Source of the DNA: Methylobacillus flagellatus KT
GTDB taxonomy: Bacteria; Pseudomonadota; Gammaproteobacteria; Burkholderiales; Methylophilaceae
DNA: 64,000 nucleotides
Reading direction: 5' to 3'
NCBI RefSeq assembly: GCF_000013705.1
Contig: NC_007947.1
Location: forward strand, 558,001 to 622,000
The notes beneath the pieces are model-generated. The model searched no databases. It saw nothing but the letters and a program-made list of their open reading frames with translations, and was not told the origin of the DNA. A program made the position numbers and the translations under genes. Shown here one piece after another: positions 32,353 to 46,171 of the stretch. How positions within the stretch are numbered: position 1 is the first letter of the stretch; each line of letters begins with the position of its first letter.

Positions 32353-32446
32353 TGGCGGAGAGCGAGGGATTCGAACCCTCGATACAGGTTTAAGCCCGTA
32401 TGCTTCCTTAGCAGGGAAGTGCCTTCGACCACTCGGCCAGCTCTCC
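32353..32446 (-). tRNA. tRNA-Ser (anticodon GCT)
   Basis: The 94-base class II tRNA has a GGAGAG acceptor stem, anticodon stem-loop CTTCC-CTGCTAA-GGAAG (anticodon GCT, reading AGC/AGU), a long variable arm (ATACGGGCTTAAACCTGTAT), the GTTCGAATC T-loop region and an encoded CCA end. Confidence 0.97.
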
Positions 32447-32510
32447 GCACGAGGGCGTAACAATACTTGATTACGCCGCAAAAATCAACGCTGAAGCAAT
32501 GTATTGTTGA

Positions 32511-33737
32511 TTAAACTTCTTCCAGCCCGAAAGCCTTGTGCAGGACGCGTACGGCCAATTCCATGTATTTCTCGTCGATAACGACAGAGATCTTGATTTC
32601 GGAAGTGGAGATCATCTGGATGTTGATGCCCTCTTCGGCCAGGGTACGGAACATCTGGCTGGCGATGCCGACGTGCGAGCGCATGCCAACGCCAACGACG
32701 GAAACCTTGGCTGTTTTGTCGTCGCCAATGATTTCACGGGCACCGGTGTGAGGCTGTACTTTCTCACGCAGGATATTCAATGCTTTTTGCAGGTCGTTTT
32801 TATGGACGGTGAATGTGAAGTCAGTGGTGCCATCTGCGCCGACGTTCTGAATAATGATGTCGACGTCGATGTTGGCGTCTGCCACTGGGCCCAGGATTTG
32901 ATAGGCAATGCCTGGACGGTCTGGCACGCCCAGTACGGTGATTTTGGCTTCGTCGCGGTTGAAGGCGATGCCTGATATTACAGGTTGTTCCATGTCTTTG
33001 TCGTCCTCAAAAGTAATCAGCGTGCCTTCGCCTTCTTCCTCGAAGCTGGAAAGCACGCGCAGTTTGACCTTGTACTTGCCTGCAAACTCGACTGAACGGA
33101 TTTGCAGCACCTTGGAGCCCAGGCTGGCCATTTCCAGCATTTCCTCGAAGGTGACCGATCTGAGTCGGCGCGCCTCGGGAACGATGCGTGGATCGGTGGT
33201 GTAGACGCCATCGACATCGGTATATATCTGGCACTCGTCAGCCTTGAGCGCGGCTGCCAGCGCGACGCCGGTGGTGTCCGAGCCGCCCCTGCCCAGCGTG
33301 GTGATGTTGCCTTGCTCATCCACGCCCTGGAAACCGGCGACGACGACGACATAGCCGGCATCGAGGTCCTTGCGGATGCGCTCTTCATCGATCTTGAGGA
33401 TGCGCGCCTTGGTGTGGGCGCTATCGGTGACGATGCTGACTTGGCCACCCGTGTAGCTTTTGGCCTTGACGCCAAGCTCCATGAGCGCCATGGAGAGCAG
33501 GGCGATGGTGACCTGTTCTCCGGTGGAGACCAGCACATCCAGTTCGCGTGGGTCGGGGTTGGGCATCACTTCCTTGGCTAGGCTGATCAGGCGGTTGGTT
33601 TCGCCTGACATGGCGGAAACCACGACCACGACCTGCTGCCCAAGCGCCTTGTGGCGCGCCACGCGGCGGGCGACATTGCCGATGCGCTCTGGATTGGCGA
33701 CCGAAGTGCCGCCATATTTCTGTACGATAAGTGCCAT
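32511..33737 (-). CDS. lysC: Aspartate kinase
   Basis: The 408-residue enzyme phosphorylates aspartate, the first step to Lys, Thr and Met. It starts [13 protein letters not shown], has the kinase core ([56 protein letters not shown]) and two C-terminal ACT domains ([38 protein letters not shown]) for feedback control. The length matches the alpha/beta-type enzyme; an internal beta start is possible as in relatives. It lies downstream of alaS, separated by a hairpin terminator, as is common in betaproteobacteria. Confidence 0.97.
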   Translation of the reverse strand: MALIVQKYGGTSVANPERIGNVARRVARHKALGQQVVVVVSAMSGETNRLISLAKEVMPNPDPRELDVLVSTGEQVTIALLSMALMELGVKAKSYTGGQVSIVTDSAHTKARILKIDEERIRKDLDAGYVVVVAGFQGVDEQGNITTLGRGGSDTTGVALAAALKADECQIYTDVDGVYTTDPRIVPEARRLRSVTFEEMLEMASLGSKVLQIRSVEFAGKYKVKLRVLSSFEEEGEGTLITFEDDKDMEQPVISGIAFNRDEAKITVLGVPDRPGIAYQILGPVADANIDVDIIIQNVGADGTTDFTFTVHKNDLQKALNILREKVQPHTGAREIIGDDKTAKVSVVGVGMRSHVGIASQMFRTLAEEGINIQMISTSEIKISVVIDEKYMELAVRVLHKAFGLEEV

Positions 33738-33765
33738 ATCTGTGTCGGTATCAAAGGTGCATCAA

Positions 33766-33797
33766 TAAAACACCGGCGCCCGTCATGCAGGTGCCGG
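33766..33797 (-). terminator. Terminator between alaS and lysC
   Basis: CCGGCACC and GGCGCCGG form an eight-base stem with one mismatch on the minus strand, followed by TGTTTTATT. Confidence 0.6.
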
Positions 33798-33803
33798 CGG
33801 CTG

Positions 33804-36428
33804 TTACTTCAGTCTTTCCTCTACCCAGCCAGCAACGCTGGCGAGTGCCCGGGGCAGCTGGCTGGGGTCGCTGCCGCCTGCCATGGCCATGTCCGGTTTG
33901 CCGCCGCCCTTGCCGCCTACCTGCGCCGCAACGAAATTCACCAACTCACCGGCCTTGATCCTGGCAGTCGTATCGGTGGTCACGCCCGCAGCCACGCTGA
34001 CCTTGTCGCCATTGACGCTGGCGAGCACGATGGCGGCAGTCTTGAGCTTGTCCTTGAGCTTGTCCATGGTTTCGCGGAGGGTGTTGGCATCTGCGCCTTC
34101 CAGCGTGGCCGCCAGCACCTTGATGCCACCGATGTTCACGGCCTGGCTGGCGAGTTCGTCACCTTGTGAGGAGGCTAGCTTGGATTTGAGGCGGGCAAGT
34201 TCTTTTTCCAGTGCCTTGATCTGCTCCAAGGTCTGGCTGATTTTGCCGGCCAGCTCAATGGCAGGAACCTTGAAGGAGGCTGCCGCATCGGCGAGCAGCT
34301 GCTGCTGTTGCTGGATATGGCGCAATGCCACATCGCCTGCAGCGGCTTCAATGCGGCGCACGCCTGCGGCGACGCCGGATTCTGACACGATCTTGAACAG
34401 GCCGATGTCGCCGGTGCGGCTCACATGGGTGCCGCCACAGAGTTCGCGCGAGGTGCCGATGTCGAGCACGCGCACTTCGTCGCCGTATTTCTCGCCGAAC
34501 AGCATCATGGCGCCGGTCTTCTGTGCCTCGTCGATGGGCATGACGCGTGCCAAGGTGGGTGTGTTGGCCAGAATCTCGGCATTGACGATGTCTTCAATGC
34601 GGCGGATCTCATCGGCAGTCACTGGGGCATTGTGCGAAAAGTCGAAGCGCGTCTTGTCAGGATCTACCAACGAGCCTTTTTGCTGTACGTGGCTGCCGAG
34701 CACTGCACGCAATGCCTTGTGCATGAGGTGGGTGGCGGAATGGTGACGCATGGTGCGGTGGCGCGACAGAAGGTCGACGCGTGCGCTGACTTCGTCGCCC
34801 ACGCGCAGGGTGCCGGTGCTCAATACGCCATGATGGCCGAATACACTGGCCTGGATTTTCTGGGTGTCTTCCACCTGGAAAATGCCTTCCGCACCTTTCA
34901 ATATGCCTTGATCGCCGACCTGGCCGCCGGATTCAGCATAGAACGGGGTGTTGTCGAGTACCACCACACCCAGTTCGCCTTCATTGAGGGCTGGCACTGC
35001 GCTACCGTCTTTGTACAGCGCGAGTACCTTACCTTGCGCTTCGAGGGTGTCGTAGCCATGGAAGGTGGTCGCATTGCCTGTGTATTCCAGGTTGGCTGCC
35101 ATCTTGAACTTGCCTGCCGCGCGGGCCTGTTCCTTCTGGCGCGCCATGGCAGCGTCGAATGCGGCAGAGTCCACGCTCACGCCACGCTCGCGGCATACGT
35201 CGGCGGTCAAGTCGAGCGGGAAGCCGAAGGTGTCGTGCAGCTTGAAGGCGGTCTCGCCGTTGAACACGTGGTTGCCGGTCTTCGCCATTTCCTCGAGCTC
35301 GGCCTCGAGGATTGCCATGCCGTGCTCAATGGTCTCGAAGAAGCGGTCTTCTTCCTGACGCAGGATGCTGGTGATACGTTCTTCCCCGCTCTTGAGCTCG
35401 GGATAGGCGTCGCCCATTTCGTTCACAAGGGCAGAAACCATCAAGTGGAAGAAAGCTTGTCTTGCTCCAAGTTTGTACCCATGGCGGATCGCGCGGCGGA
35501 TGATGCGGCGCAGCACATAGCCGCGGCCCTCGTTGCCCGGGATGACGCCGTCGGCGATCAGAAAGCTGCAGGCGCGGATATGGTCCGCCAGCACCTTGAG
35601 TGACGGGCTGTCCAGGTCTGTGGTATTCGTGACGCGGGCGGCGGCCTTGATCAGGTTCTGGAACAGGTCAATTTCGTAATTGCTGTGTACGCCCTGCAGC
35701 ACGGCGGCAATGCGCTCCAGGCCCATGCCGGTATCGACGGAAGGCTTGGGTAGCGGGTGCATGACGCCTTGTTCGTCGCGGTTGAACTGCATGAACACGT
35801 TGTTCCAGATTTCGATGAAGCGGTCGCCGTCTTCATCAGGTGAGCCGGGTGGGCCGCCCGGGATATGCTCGCCGTGGTCGTAGAAAATCTCGGTACAGGG
35901 GCCGCAGGGACCGGTGTCGCCCATCATCCAGAAATTGTCGGAGGCATAGCGCGCGCCTTTGTTGTCGCCGATGCGGATCACACGCTCGGCAGGCACGCCG
36001 ATTTCCCTAGTCCAGATGTCGTAGGCTTCGTCGTCCTCGGCATAGACGGTGACGGTGAGTTTATCCGCTGGAAGCTTGAAAACCTGGGTGAGCAATTCCC
36101 AGGCATAGTGGATGGCGTCGCGCTTGAAATAGTCACCGAAACTGAAGTTGCCGAGCATCTCGAAAAAGGTATGGTGGCGCGCGGTATAGCCGACGTTTTC
36201 GAGGTCGTTGTGCTTGCCACCCGCCCGTACACATTTCTGTGATGAGGTTGCGCGGGTGTAGGGGCGCTTGTCGAAGCCGAGAAACACATCCTTGAACTGG
36301 TTCATCCCGGCGTTGGTGAAGAGCAGGGTGGGATCGCCGGCCGGAACCAGCGAGCTGGAGCTGACGATCTGGTGCCCCTTGGAGGCGAAATAGTCCAGGA
36401 ATGCCTGGCGAATCTGGTTGCTCTTCAT
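33804..36428 (-). CDS. alaS: Alanyl-tRNA synthetase
   Basis: The 874-residue class II synthetase charges tRNA-Ala. It opens [51 protein letters not shown] with motif 1 and the ATP site, has [16 protein letters not shown] and [17 protein letters not shown], the editing-domain zinc ligands [12 protein letters not shown] (H-x3-H) with [13 protein letters not shown], and the C-terminal [12 protein letters not shown] (DHHA1) domain. The length is normal. It lies downstream of recX (64-base gap) in the recA-recX-alaS-lysC order common in this class. Confidence 0.98.
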   Translation of the reverse strand: MKSNQIRQAFLDYFASKGHQIVSSSSLVPAGDPTLLFTNAGMNQFKDVFLGFDKRPYTRATSSQKCVRAGGKHNDLENVGYTARHHTFFEMLGNFSFGDYFKRDAIHYAWELLTQVFKLPADKLTVTVYAEDDEAYDIWTREIGVPAERVIRIGDNKGARYASDNFWMMGDTGPCGPCTEIFYDHGEHIPGGPPGSPDEDGDRFIEIWNNVFMQFNRDEQGVMHPLPKPSVDTGMGLERIAAVLQGVHSNYEIDLFQNLIKAAARVTNTTDLDSPSLKVLADHIRACSFLIADGVIPGNEGRGYVLRRIIRRAIRHGYKLGARQAFFHLMVSALVNEMGDAYPELKSGEERITSILRQEEDRFFETIEHGMAILEAELEEMAKTGNHVFNGETAFKLHDTFGFPLDLTADVCRERGVSVDSAAFDAAMARQKEQARAAGKFKMAANLEYTGNATTFHGYDTLEAQGKVLALYKDGSAVPALNEGELGVVVLDNTPFYAESGGQVGDQGILKGAEGIFQVEDTQKIQASVFGHHGVLSTGTLRVGDEVSARVDLLSRHRTMRHHSATHLMHKALRAVLGSHVQQKGSLVDPDKTRFDFSHNAPVTADEIRRIEDIVNAEILANTPTLARVMPIDEAQKTGAMMLFGEKYGDEVRVLDIGTSRELCGGTHVSRTGDIGLFKIVSESGVAAGVRRIEAAAGDVALRHIQQQQQLLADAAASFKVPAIELAGKISQTLEQIKALEKELARLKSKLASSQGDELASQAVNIGGIKVLAATLEGADANTLRETMDKLKDKLKTAAIVLASVNGDKVSVAAGVTTDTTARIKAGELVNFVAAQVGGKGGGKPDMAMAGGSDPSQLPRALASVAGWVEERLK

Positions 36429-36492
36429 CGATGTGTATGCTTGCTCAAAACGTTAAATGTCAAAATGCCATGTGCACAGTCTATAGCCGGCA

Positions 36493-36940
36493 TCATTCAA
36501 TATCTTCAGGGCTGCCACGCAGCACCTGGCGTATCACTTCAAAACCGAAGCCGCGCCCTTGCAGGAAGCGCGCCTGTTTGGCCCATTCCTCCCGTGATTG
36601 CGGCGGTTGGGGAAACTTCTTGCGGTAAACCGCCGTGGCGGCTTCCAGTTCGTTCGGGGCCATCTCGGCCACGGCCTTGCCTATCAGCTCGTCACTGATG
36701 CCATGCTGCCTGAGCTCATGCGCCACGCGCAGGCTGCCGTAGCGGCCCTTGCGGGCATGTACGATCTGCTCCGTATAACGGGTATCGGATAACCAACCGC
36801 GTTTCTTGAAGTCTTCCAGCAGGGCAGGGAGGTTGTCTTCCTCTCCCGCATGGGGGCTCAGCTTGTGCAGCAACTCCTGATAGGAATATTCTCGTCGTGC
36901 CAGATATGCCAAAGCCCGCTCTCGCAGGCTGGTGGTAGGC

Positions 36941-36960
<20 letters not shown>
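36493..36960 (-). CDS. recX: Regulatory protein RecX
   Basis: The 155-residue protein has three tandem three-helix repeats typical of RecX ([89 protein letters not shown]). RecX binds and dampens RecA filaments. Its start lies 20 bases inside the end of recA, so the two are translationally coupled. The order and overlap are usual for proteobacteria. Confidence 0.93.
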
Positions 36961-37975
<1,015 letters not shown>

Positions 37976-38019
37976 CAGTGAATACCTTTTCGAGTTGCCT
38001 GCTAAAGCCTGCAATTATT

Positions 38020-38498
38020 TCATAAATCAGTGGGTAAAGTAAGCTGCAACAAGCCGGTTAATGCGGTTTTGACAGACTGTCTGCGCACGGCGTCTCTGTC
38101 GCCCAGGAAGTGGTGGGTTTGGGTGATGATCCGGCCATCGCGATGGGCCCAGCCAAAGCATACGGTACCGACCGGTTTTTGCTCGCTTCCGCCATCCGGC
38201 CCAGCGATGCCCGTGATGGAAGCACTAATGTCGGCGGTGCTGTAGGCCAGCGCGCCCAGGGCCATCTCCTTGGCGGTTTCCTCGCTGACTGCTCCGTGCT
38301 GGCTCAGCGTGTCGGCGCCCACGCCGAGCATTTGCTGCTTGGCCTCGTTGCTGTAGGTGACGAAGCCGCGGTCGAAACAGGACGAGCTACCCGGCACGGC
38401 TGTCACGCACTGCGAGGCCCAGCCGCCAGTGCAGGATTCTGCCAGTGCGAGCCTGAGGCCCTGCTTGATCAGGGTATCGCCCAGTTTGTGCGAAATTG

Positions 38499-38523
<25 letters not shown>
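38020..38523 (-). CDS. pncC: Nicotinamide-nucleotide amidase (CinA C-terminal domain type)
   Basis: The 167-residue stand-alone CinA C-terminal domain protein has LALAESCTGGWASQCVTAVPGSSSCFDRGFVTYSNEAK, GAVSEETAKEMALGAL and ASITGIAGPDGGSEQKPVGTVCFGW. It converts NMN to nicotinate mononucleotide for NAD recycling. GAAAGGAG precedes the ATG at 38523, which lies inside the end of pgpA (overlap 25 bases). It is the fourth gene of the mog-thiL-pgpA-pncC run, and recA follows 44 bases later. Confidence 0.93.
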
Positions 38524-40520
<1,997 letters not shown>

Positions 40521-40636
40521 GGATGTGCTTCTAGGGATTTAGGTCATAATGATCCCGTCATCATTAACATGCCGGGAATGAAAAAAACGTGGTTTCATCA
40601 TACCATTGTCACCAGGAAAAACGAGGAATAGAGAAT

Positions 40637-41392
40637 ATGCGCCCATATTTCATCGTACTGTTGCTTGTCATGCTGGCAGCGTGTAGCAGGCCGGTAGTCA
40701 AGGAGCCAGTACCTGAGCCGGTGGCGCCTGGACCGGCAGTGCAGTTGCCACAGGAGGATAACCCCTATGCACAGCACTATGTCGCGCGCCAGCTGCATGG
40801 TATCAAGCTCAGTCAGGGGGCGGGCGAGCCCACGATCTATCAGGGAGGGAAAGAGCTGGATGACTACCAGCACATGCTGAATGATGGATATCAAATGCTC
40901 GGGTATACGAGCTTCGAGGCACCCGAGCTATCCTTCTCATACGCTGCAGCCCATGCTGCGGAAGTCCAGGCAGATGCGGTGGTGGTATACAAGAAGTTGA
41001 TCACGGCGCCGATGGCGACCATGGACTTGCAGCCAGTCAAGACGCAGGTCAGTGCCCAGCCACATGCAGGCGCTGCCGCGGATATTTACAGCTATTTTGC
41101 CACCTACTGGGGCAAGCTCGCGCCACCGGTGCTGGGGGTGCACGTGATGCAACGCAGCAACAATGATGCCGGACCAGGACTGACTGTTTTGGCAGTGATC
41201 ACGCACTCTCCCGCAGCCAAGGCGGGAGTGGCGGTGGGGGATGTCTTGCTCAGCCTGGGGGGAGAGGCACTTTCGTCGCCGCAAGTGCTGCAACAAGCAG
41301 CACATCGCCATGCCGGGCAGGAGGTGGAGCTGGTATTGCGCCGGGTCAATGCCGAGAAGAGGGTGCATGTGGCATTGGGAACGGCATTATAG
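40637..41392 (+). CDS. Lipoprotein with C-terminal PDZ domain
   Basis: From ATG 40637 the protein has 251 residues. A lipoprotein signal (MRPYFIVLLLVMLAAC, lipobox LAAC) is followed by a Pro-rich linker, a central domain without a recognised family, and a C-terminal PDZ domain (TVLAVITHSPAAKAGVAVGDVLLSLGGEALSSPQVLQQAAHRH). It is probably anchored to the inner face of the outer membrane. There is no protease domain, so it may be an adaptor. Divergent from mog; gcr follows 70 bases later. Confidence 0.78.
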   Translation: MRPYFIVLLLVMLAACSRPVVKEPVPEPVAPGPAVQLPQEDNPYAQHYVARQLHGIKLSQGAGEPTIYQGGKELDDYQHMLNDGYQMLGYTSFEAPELSFSYAAAHAAEVQADAVVVYKKLITAPMATMDLQPVKTQVSAQPHAGAAADIYSYFATYWGKLAPPVLGVHVMQRSNNDAGPGLTVLAVITHSPAAKAGVAVGDVLLSLGGEALSSPQVLQQAAHRHAGQEVELVLRRVNAEKRVHVALGTAL

Positions 41393-41462
41393 TGCTGAAA
41401 TAACAGTCACCATGCTTTACGATGAAGCGAAATAAGCTCATCCTTGAACAGATTATGTAAAC

Positions 41463-43511
41463 ATGACCGATCGAAATATGCTGATGGAAGATATCCTGCG
41501 AGATTACGCACAACACCACACCAATGCCGCGCGCCTGATTGCCGACCTAGTGGCGGAGATCCGCCCACGTCATCAAAGTGATGCCGGGCACGCTGCTCAT
41601 GCAGTGCAGGCGCTGTGCCATGTATTGAATAGCGATCCTGGCAAGGCCGCCTTGTTGCGGGATGCGATCGTCAGTCTGCTGGTCGGGCGCAAACCCATAT
41701 CGCTGTATGTGGATTCAGGCATTCAGCCAAACAGCGGGTTTTTTACCGAGCTTTCACGCCGAATTGGGCACAAGATGTTGCCGGATGCCATCAACCCCGC
41801 CTACCTCAAGGATTTGTTCGGGCAGATATTCCCCAAGAAGGGTGATGAAATCTGGGTGGCTGCGGTACCCGACGAGGTCTGGGTACAGCTCGTGCATGCC
41901 CTGCGTTTTCACGAGTTGTCGGACGATAAAGTGGCAGAATGCCAGAAAAGCTTGCTGGATGCAGCGCAGGTGTTGTCCTATCGCCTGGCTGCTTCGGGGT
42001 TGGAGCCAGAGCTGATCCGCAACCATCCCGAGATCGAATATCACGACTCTCCCTTCATCACCCAGAGCGTCGAGCTCCAGGCGCTGCTCGCCATGCCGTT
42101 GGAGCAGCAGCATGATGTCGGACATATCCTGGTGATGCTGGACCAATGCAGGGAAGTGATCGCCAAGATACGGCGCAACAGTTCGCAGACCGGGACCAGC
42201 GTCCATCTCACTTTCCTATTGCAGCGAATGAGTCAGCAGGTGAGGCGCCTTGAGAGCTTGCTGGTAATCCTCAAGCTGGTGCGCAGCGATGCGGATGCCG
42301 GGGTGGCGATTGTGCAGTTGTTCAAGACGCTGGTTTCCGCCGAGCGGCATAAGAATGACGTGCGGCAGCATTTCCGCGAGAATGTCGAGCTGATGGCCTT
42401 GCGTGTCACGGAAAATGCCAGCCGCACCGGAGAGCACTACATCACCGAAACGCGCAGCGAGTACTTTGGCCTGATGCGGTCCGCCATGGGGGCAGGGGTA
42501 ATCATCGCGCTCATGACCATGCTCAAGATCATTGCGGCCAAGCACCATTATGCGCCGCTGACCGAAGCGATCCTGTTCAGCCTTAATTACGGCCTTGGGT
42601 TTGCGCTTATCCATATTCTGCATTTCACTGTGGCAACCAAGCAGCCGGCAATGACGGCTGCCGCGATTGCGGCCAGTATTGATGCGAGTGACCGCAAGAA
42701 CAAGAATCTGGACAAGCTGGTGACGATCATTGCGCAGACGTTCCGCAGCCAGACCATTGCCATCTTGGGCAACGTCATGATGGCAGTTCCCGTGGCGATG
42801 CTGGTGGGCTGCCTGATCCTGTTGGTGACGGGACAGCATTTCATCACGCCGGAAAAAGCCCATGACTTGCTGGATGCTAACGATCCCTTCCACAGCGGTG
42901 CGGTATTCTATGCCGCCGTCGCCGGGGTTTGCCTGTTCCTTTCGGGCCTGATCGCGGGCTACCACGACAACCTCGCGGTTTATAACAAGATCCCGCAGCG
43001 CTTGCGGGCCCTGGGCTGGTTGGAGAGGCTGCTGGGCCCGTCGCGCCTGGACCGTGTGGCGCGCTATGTCGAAAACAATCTAGGCGCCTTGGCGGGCAAT
43101 TTCTATTTTGGCTGTCTGTTGGGTGGGATGTCCGGACTTGGCGTGCTGCTCGGATTGCCTATCGATATCCGCCACATTGCGTTTGCATCGGCTTTCACCG
43201 GGTATTCCTTTGTTGCACTGGATTTCCTGTTTTCATGGCAGGTATTGGTCACCGCGATTCTGGGCATCTGGTTGATCGGCACGACCAATCTTGTAGTGAG
43301 CTTCAGCCTCGCGCTGTATGTGGCAATGAAGTCGCGCAAGGTGACATTTGCCCAGTGGCGTCTGTTGCTGAAGACCCTGGTCAAGCGCTTTTTCCAGAAT
43401 CCGGGCTTGTTTCTCCTGCCTCCCAAGCGCGATAGCACGTTGGAGGCAGAGGATCTGCAACTGGCTGCGAGTGGACAGGCCAACGCAAACAAGCCGCCGT
43501 CGGCGCATTGA
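41463..43511 (+). CDS. Gcr-like 'site-specific recombinase' family membrane protein
   Basis: The 682-residue protein matches the SpecificRecomb family named after the gonococcal gcr gene. A soluble N-terminal half (about 1-330, helical) is followed by several hydrophobic segments (AMGAGVIIALMTMLKIIAAK; IAILGNVMMAVPVAMLVGCLILLVTG; YAAVAGVCLFLSGLIAGY; NFYFGCLLGGMSGLGVLLGLPIDIRHIAFASAF). Its recombinase label is historic; the membrane segments and lack of a catalytic Tyr or Ser motif argue against DNA cutting. It stands alone, convergent with the Mrp operon. Confidence 0.83.
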   Translation: MTDRNMLMEDILRDYAQHHTNAARLIADLVAEIRPRHQSDAGHAAHAVQALCHVLNSDPGKAALLRDAIVSLLVGRKPISLYVDSGIQPNSGFFTELSRRIGHKMLPDAINPAYLKDLFGQIFPKKGDEIWVAAVPDEVWVQLVHALRFHELSDDKVAECQKSLLDAAQVLSYRLAASGLEPELIRNHPEIEYHDSPFITQSVELQALLAMPLEQQHDVGHILVMLDQCREVIAKIRRNSSQTGTSVHLTFLLQRMSQQVRRLESLLVILKLVRSDADAGVAIVQLFKTLVSAERHKNDVRQHFRENVELMALRVTENASRTGEHYITETRSEYFGLMRSAMGAGVIIALMTMLKIIAAKHHYAPLTEAILFSLNYGLGFALIHILHFTVATKQPAMTAAAIAASIDASDRKNKNLDKLVTIIAQTFRSQTIAILGNVMMAVPVAMLVGCLILLVTGQHFITPEKAHDLLDANDPFHSGAVFYAAVAGVCLFLSGLIAGYHDNLAVYNKIPQRLRALGWLERLLGPSRLDRVARYVENNLGALAGNFYFGCLLGGMSGLGVLLGLPIDIRHIAFASAFTGYSFVALDFLFSWQVLVTAILGIWLIGTTNLVVSFSLALYVAMKSRKVTFAQWRLLLKTLVKRFFQNPGLFLLPPKRDSTLEAEDLQLAASGQANANKPPSAH

Positions 43512-43519
43512 TGCCCTCG

Positions 43520-43888
43520 CTAGTCCAGGGTCTGGTAGGGCTTGTGCTGGCTGTTCTTGCGTGCAATAGCCTCATCCGGCAAGGGGACCAGTGATTCCAC
43601 CTTGAGGTGCAGTGCTGCTTTTGCCAGCAAGTGTGCGCTGATCGGTGCAGTGATGAACAGGAATAGCGTGATCAGGATTTCATGCAGGCTGACGCCGTCG
43701 CCCTGGACGCTGAAGAAAATGGAGGAGGCAATCAATAGGCTGCCGACACCCAGCGTCGTGCCCTTGGTCGGGCCGTGTAGGCGGGTGTAAAAATCGCGCA
43801 GGCGCGCCAACCCGAGCGAGCCGATAAAGGTGAGCAAAGCACCGGTGACGATCAGTAGCGAGAGGAGGATTTCTAGCACGATGTTCAT
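43520..43888 (-). CDS. mnhG: Mrp-type Na+/H+ antiporter subunit G
   Basis: From ATG 43888 the protein has 122 residues and three hydrophobic segments, with the MnhG/PhaG signature (GLARLRDFYTRLHGPTKGTTLGVGSLLIAS; LFLFITAPISAHLLAKAALH). It is the last gene of the Mrp operon. The start overlaps mnhF by four bases. An upstream frame to 43921 lies within mnhF and is rejected. Confidence 0.93.
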   Translation of the reverse strand: MNIVLEILLSLLIVTGALLTFIGSLGLARLRDFYTRLHGPTKGTTLGVGSLLIASSIFFSVQGDGVSLHEILITLFLFITAPISAHLLAKAALHLKVESLVPLPDEAIARKNSQHKPYQTLD

Positions 43889-44154
43889 TCGATGATGTCT
43901 CCCCGCAATAGATACTTGCACATGGCGATGGTGCCGATGAACCCCATGAGGGCGATCAGCAATGCGGCTTCGAAGTAGACCATGCTTTTGATGTAAATGC
44001 CGAATACCACCAGCAGGGCAATGGTGTTGATATAGAGCGTATCCAGGGCCAGGATGCGGTCAGGCGCACTGGGGCCGATCAGCAGGCGCCAGGCATTCAG
44101 CGCAAGTGCTGCCGAGACCAGCACGAATGCAATATGGATGGCGATTTCTATCAT
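43885..44154 (-). CDS. mnhF: Mrp-type Na+/H+ antiporter subunit F
   Basis: The 89-residue protein has three membrane helices and the family segment GPSAPDRILALDTLYINTIALLVVFGIY (Asp in the second helix region). It overlaps mnhE and mnhG by four bases each (ATGA-type), so all three are translationally coupled. Confidence 0.93.
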   Translation of the reverse strand: MIEIAIHIAFVLVSAALALNAWRLLIGPSAPDRILALDTLYINTIALLVVFGIYIKSMVYFEAALLIALMGFIGTIAMCKYLLRGDIIE

Positions 44155-44642
44155 TCTTCGAAAATCTCCTTTAGTGGCAGTTCGTAACGTGTTTTGATGG
44201 TGTGGATGAAGGCGTCGACATCCCCCACGTCTATCGTATGCACCAGGATGCTTTTGCGATCAGGGGCAAGCAGAGCCGAGAGCGAGCCTGGCGTCAGGCA
44301 AGTCGTGTTTGCCAGTATGCTCATCGCAAAGTCGGAGTTGAGGTCTATGGGGACCACGATAAATGCCGGGCGCAGCTTTTCGGGCTTGCCCAGAATGCGC
44401 ATGGCAACGATGAGGTTGGCCTCAATGATGTCATATAGCAGGATGAAGCTGAACCTCAGCAGGGTAAGCGGCTTGTGCACCTTGAGCTTGTCGGGCCAGA
44501 ATTGCAGGGCAAAGAACGGGATGGCCCAGCCCAGCAGCAATCCAAGGACAATCTGTCCGGGCGCTATGCTGTTGGTGAGCAGCAGCCAGATGATGCCCAG
44601 GGCGACGGTCAACAGCGGGTGTGGCAGGAAGCGTTGCATCAT
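44151..44642 (-). CDS. mnhE: Mrp-type Na+/H+ antiporter subunit E
   Basis: The product has about 163 residues. Two N-terminal membrane helices and the MnhE pattern are visible (LLTVALGIIWLLLTNS, GLLLGWAIPFFAL; LLYDIIEANLIVAMRIL; ANTTCLTPGSLSALLAPDRKSILVHTIDV). GAGGAGAACC precedes a double ATG (44642/44639), and the first overlaps the mnhD stop. A longer frame to 44756 is a shadow within mnhD. Confidence 0.93.
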   Translation of the reverse strand: MMQRFLPHPLLTVALGIIWLLLTNSIAPGQIVLGLLLGWAIPFFALQFWPDKLKVHKPLTLLRFSFILLYDIIEANLIVAMRILGKPEKLRPAFIVVPIDLNSDFAMSILANTTCLTPGSLSALLAPDRKSILVHTIDVGDVDAFIHTIKTRYELPLKEIFEE

Positions 44643-46171
44643 GGTTCTCCTCTTCCGAGCACGGCATGAATGTAGGATTGCGTATCCAGCAACTGGTTGG
44701 CTGTGTCCAGACAATAACGATTGATGGGACCTGCCCAGAAGGTCATGAGTACGCATAGTGACAATAGTGACAGGATGGGCAGCAATTCGCGCACCCGCAG
44801 CCGCTCGGGTGCGCCCTGCTTGATGTAGGTGTTGGTGGATGTGTCCACGGCATGGGCTTCGAAGAAGAACAAGGTGCCGGTGCGCGCCATGGCAATCACA
44901 GTCAGCAGGCCATTGGTCAGGATAATCGCCATGATGTAGGGCAGGGCTGGATGTTCCAGCGCTGCGCGCAGCAGCATGAACTTGCCGAGGAAGCCCGAGA
45001 GTGGTGGCAGCCCGGAGGCGATGATGGCCAGAATGAAGAAAGTGGCGCCGAGAAATTTCTGTCTGGTAATCACCAGCCCGGCTTCCAGCCGGTCTTCAAT
45101 CTGGTCTCGCCGCTGGACGATCAGGTCGGCAAGCAGGAACAACGCGGCAGTGGCAAACGTAGTGTGCGGCAGATAGTACAGTCCGGCGGCAATCCCGGCT
45201 TGGGATTCCAGGCTGAAGCCCGTCAGCAGGGTGCCTGCAGAAATCACGACCAGGTAGGCAATTTGCTGACGCAGGCGCTTGCTGCCGAGCAAGCCGAAGC
45301 TGCCGATGACGATGGTGGCGAGTGCCATCCCCAGCAGCCATCCATCCAGCAAGTTGGCGAGGGGACCTGCCTCGTTGCCGAAAATCAGGGTATAGACGCG
45401 GAGGATGCTGTAAGCGCCTACTTTTGTCATGATGGCAAATAACGCAGCGGCAGGGGCGCTGGTTTGTGAATATGCCGAAGGCAGCCAGAGGTAGAGGGGC
45501 AACAGTGCTGCTTTCAAGGCAAAGACCACGAAAAGGAGCAGGGCGGCCGCCTTAATCAGGCCGACATTGTCTGGACTGACCTGGGTGACCTTGACGGCAA
45601 GGTCGGCCATGTTGAGTGTGCCGAGAATGCCGTAAAGCACGCCAGCGGCAATCAGGAACAGCGAGGATCCAACCACGTTGATCACGACGAAGTGCAGGCC
45701 GGAACGGATGCGCTTGCGTCCGCCGCCGTGCAACAAGAGGCTGTACGAGGCGAGCAGCAGTACTTCGAAGAACACGAACAGGTTGAACAGGTCTCCCGTG
45801 AGGAACGCGCCGTTGAGCCCGAACAGTTGCAGCTGGAACAGGATGTGGAACTGGCGCCCCTGCCTGTCCGTACCGCCCATGGCATATACCAAGGCAAACA
45901 GCGAGAGCAAGGAGGTGGTGAGTACCAGCAGCGCGGCAAGACGGTCCGCCATGAGGACGATGCCGAACGGGGCGGGCCAGTTGCTCAACGAATAGACCAG
46001 AATGTTGCCGTCGCTGACCGTGCACAGCAGGGTAGCGGCCACGGCGATCAAGGCAATGCTGCTGATGCCGGAAATGGCACGCTTGACGTAGATGCGTTGC
46101 TCACGCAGCAGCAGCAGGAAAATGCCGGTAAACAATGGCAGAAGCAAGGGGATGATGGCAAGGTGGCTCAA
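44639..46171 (-). CDS. mnhD: Mrp-type Na+/H+ antiporter subunit D
   Basis: The 510-residue protein has about 14 membrane helices and the proton_antipo_M domain shared with complex I NuoL/M/N. Examples are LTGDLFNLFVFFEVLLLASYSLLLHGGG (conserved Glu), IKAAALLLFVVFALKAALLPLYLWLPSAYSQTSAPAAALFAIMTKVGAYSILRV (Lys and His helices) and GLPPLSGFLGKFMLL. The four-base overlap with mnhC (46168) and the ATGA junction with mnhE show coupling. Confidence 0.95.
   Translation of the reverse strand: MSHLAIIPLLLPLFTGIFLLLLREQRIYVKRAISGISSIALIAVAATLLCTVSDGNILVYSLSNWPAPFGIVLMADRLAALLVLTTSLLSLFALVYAMGGTDRQGRQFHILFQLQLFGLNGAFLTGDLFNLFVFFEVLLLASYSLLLHGGGRKRIRSGLHFVVINVVGSSLFLIAAGVLYGILGTLNMADLAVKVTQVSPDNVGLIKAAALLLFVVFALKAALLPLYLWLPSAYSQTSAPAAALFAIMTKVGAYSILRVYTLIFGNEAGPLANLLDGWLLGMALATIVIGSFGLLGSKRLRQQIAYLVVISAGTLLTGFSLESQAGIAAGLYYLPHTTFATAALFLLADLIVQRRDQIEDRLEAGLVITRQKFLGATFFILAIIASGLPPLSGFLGKFMLLRAALEHPALPYIMAIILTNGLLTVIAMARTGTLFFFEAHAVDTSTNTYIKQGAPERLRVRELLPILSLLSLCVLMTFWAGPINRYCLDTANQLLDTQSYIHAVLGRGEP

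Noticed and set aside
34425..35603. Plus-strand frame of 392 codons
   Set aside because: It is antisense to alaS, which is intact with all class II motifs.
41463..43511. Gcr homologue as evidence of a mobile element
   Set aside because: The family name is historic; the protein is a membrane protein without recombinase catalytic motifs, and no repeats or attachment sites flank it.
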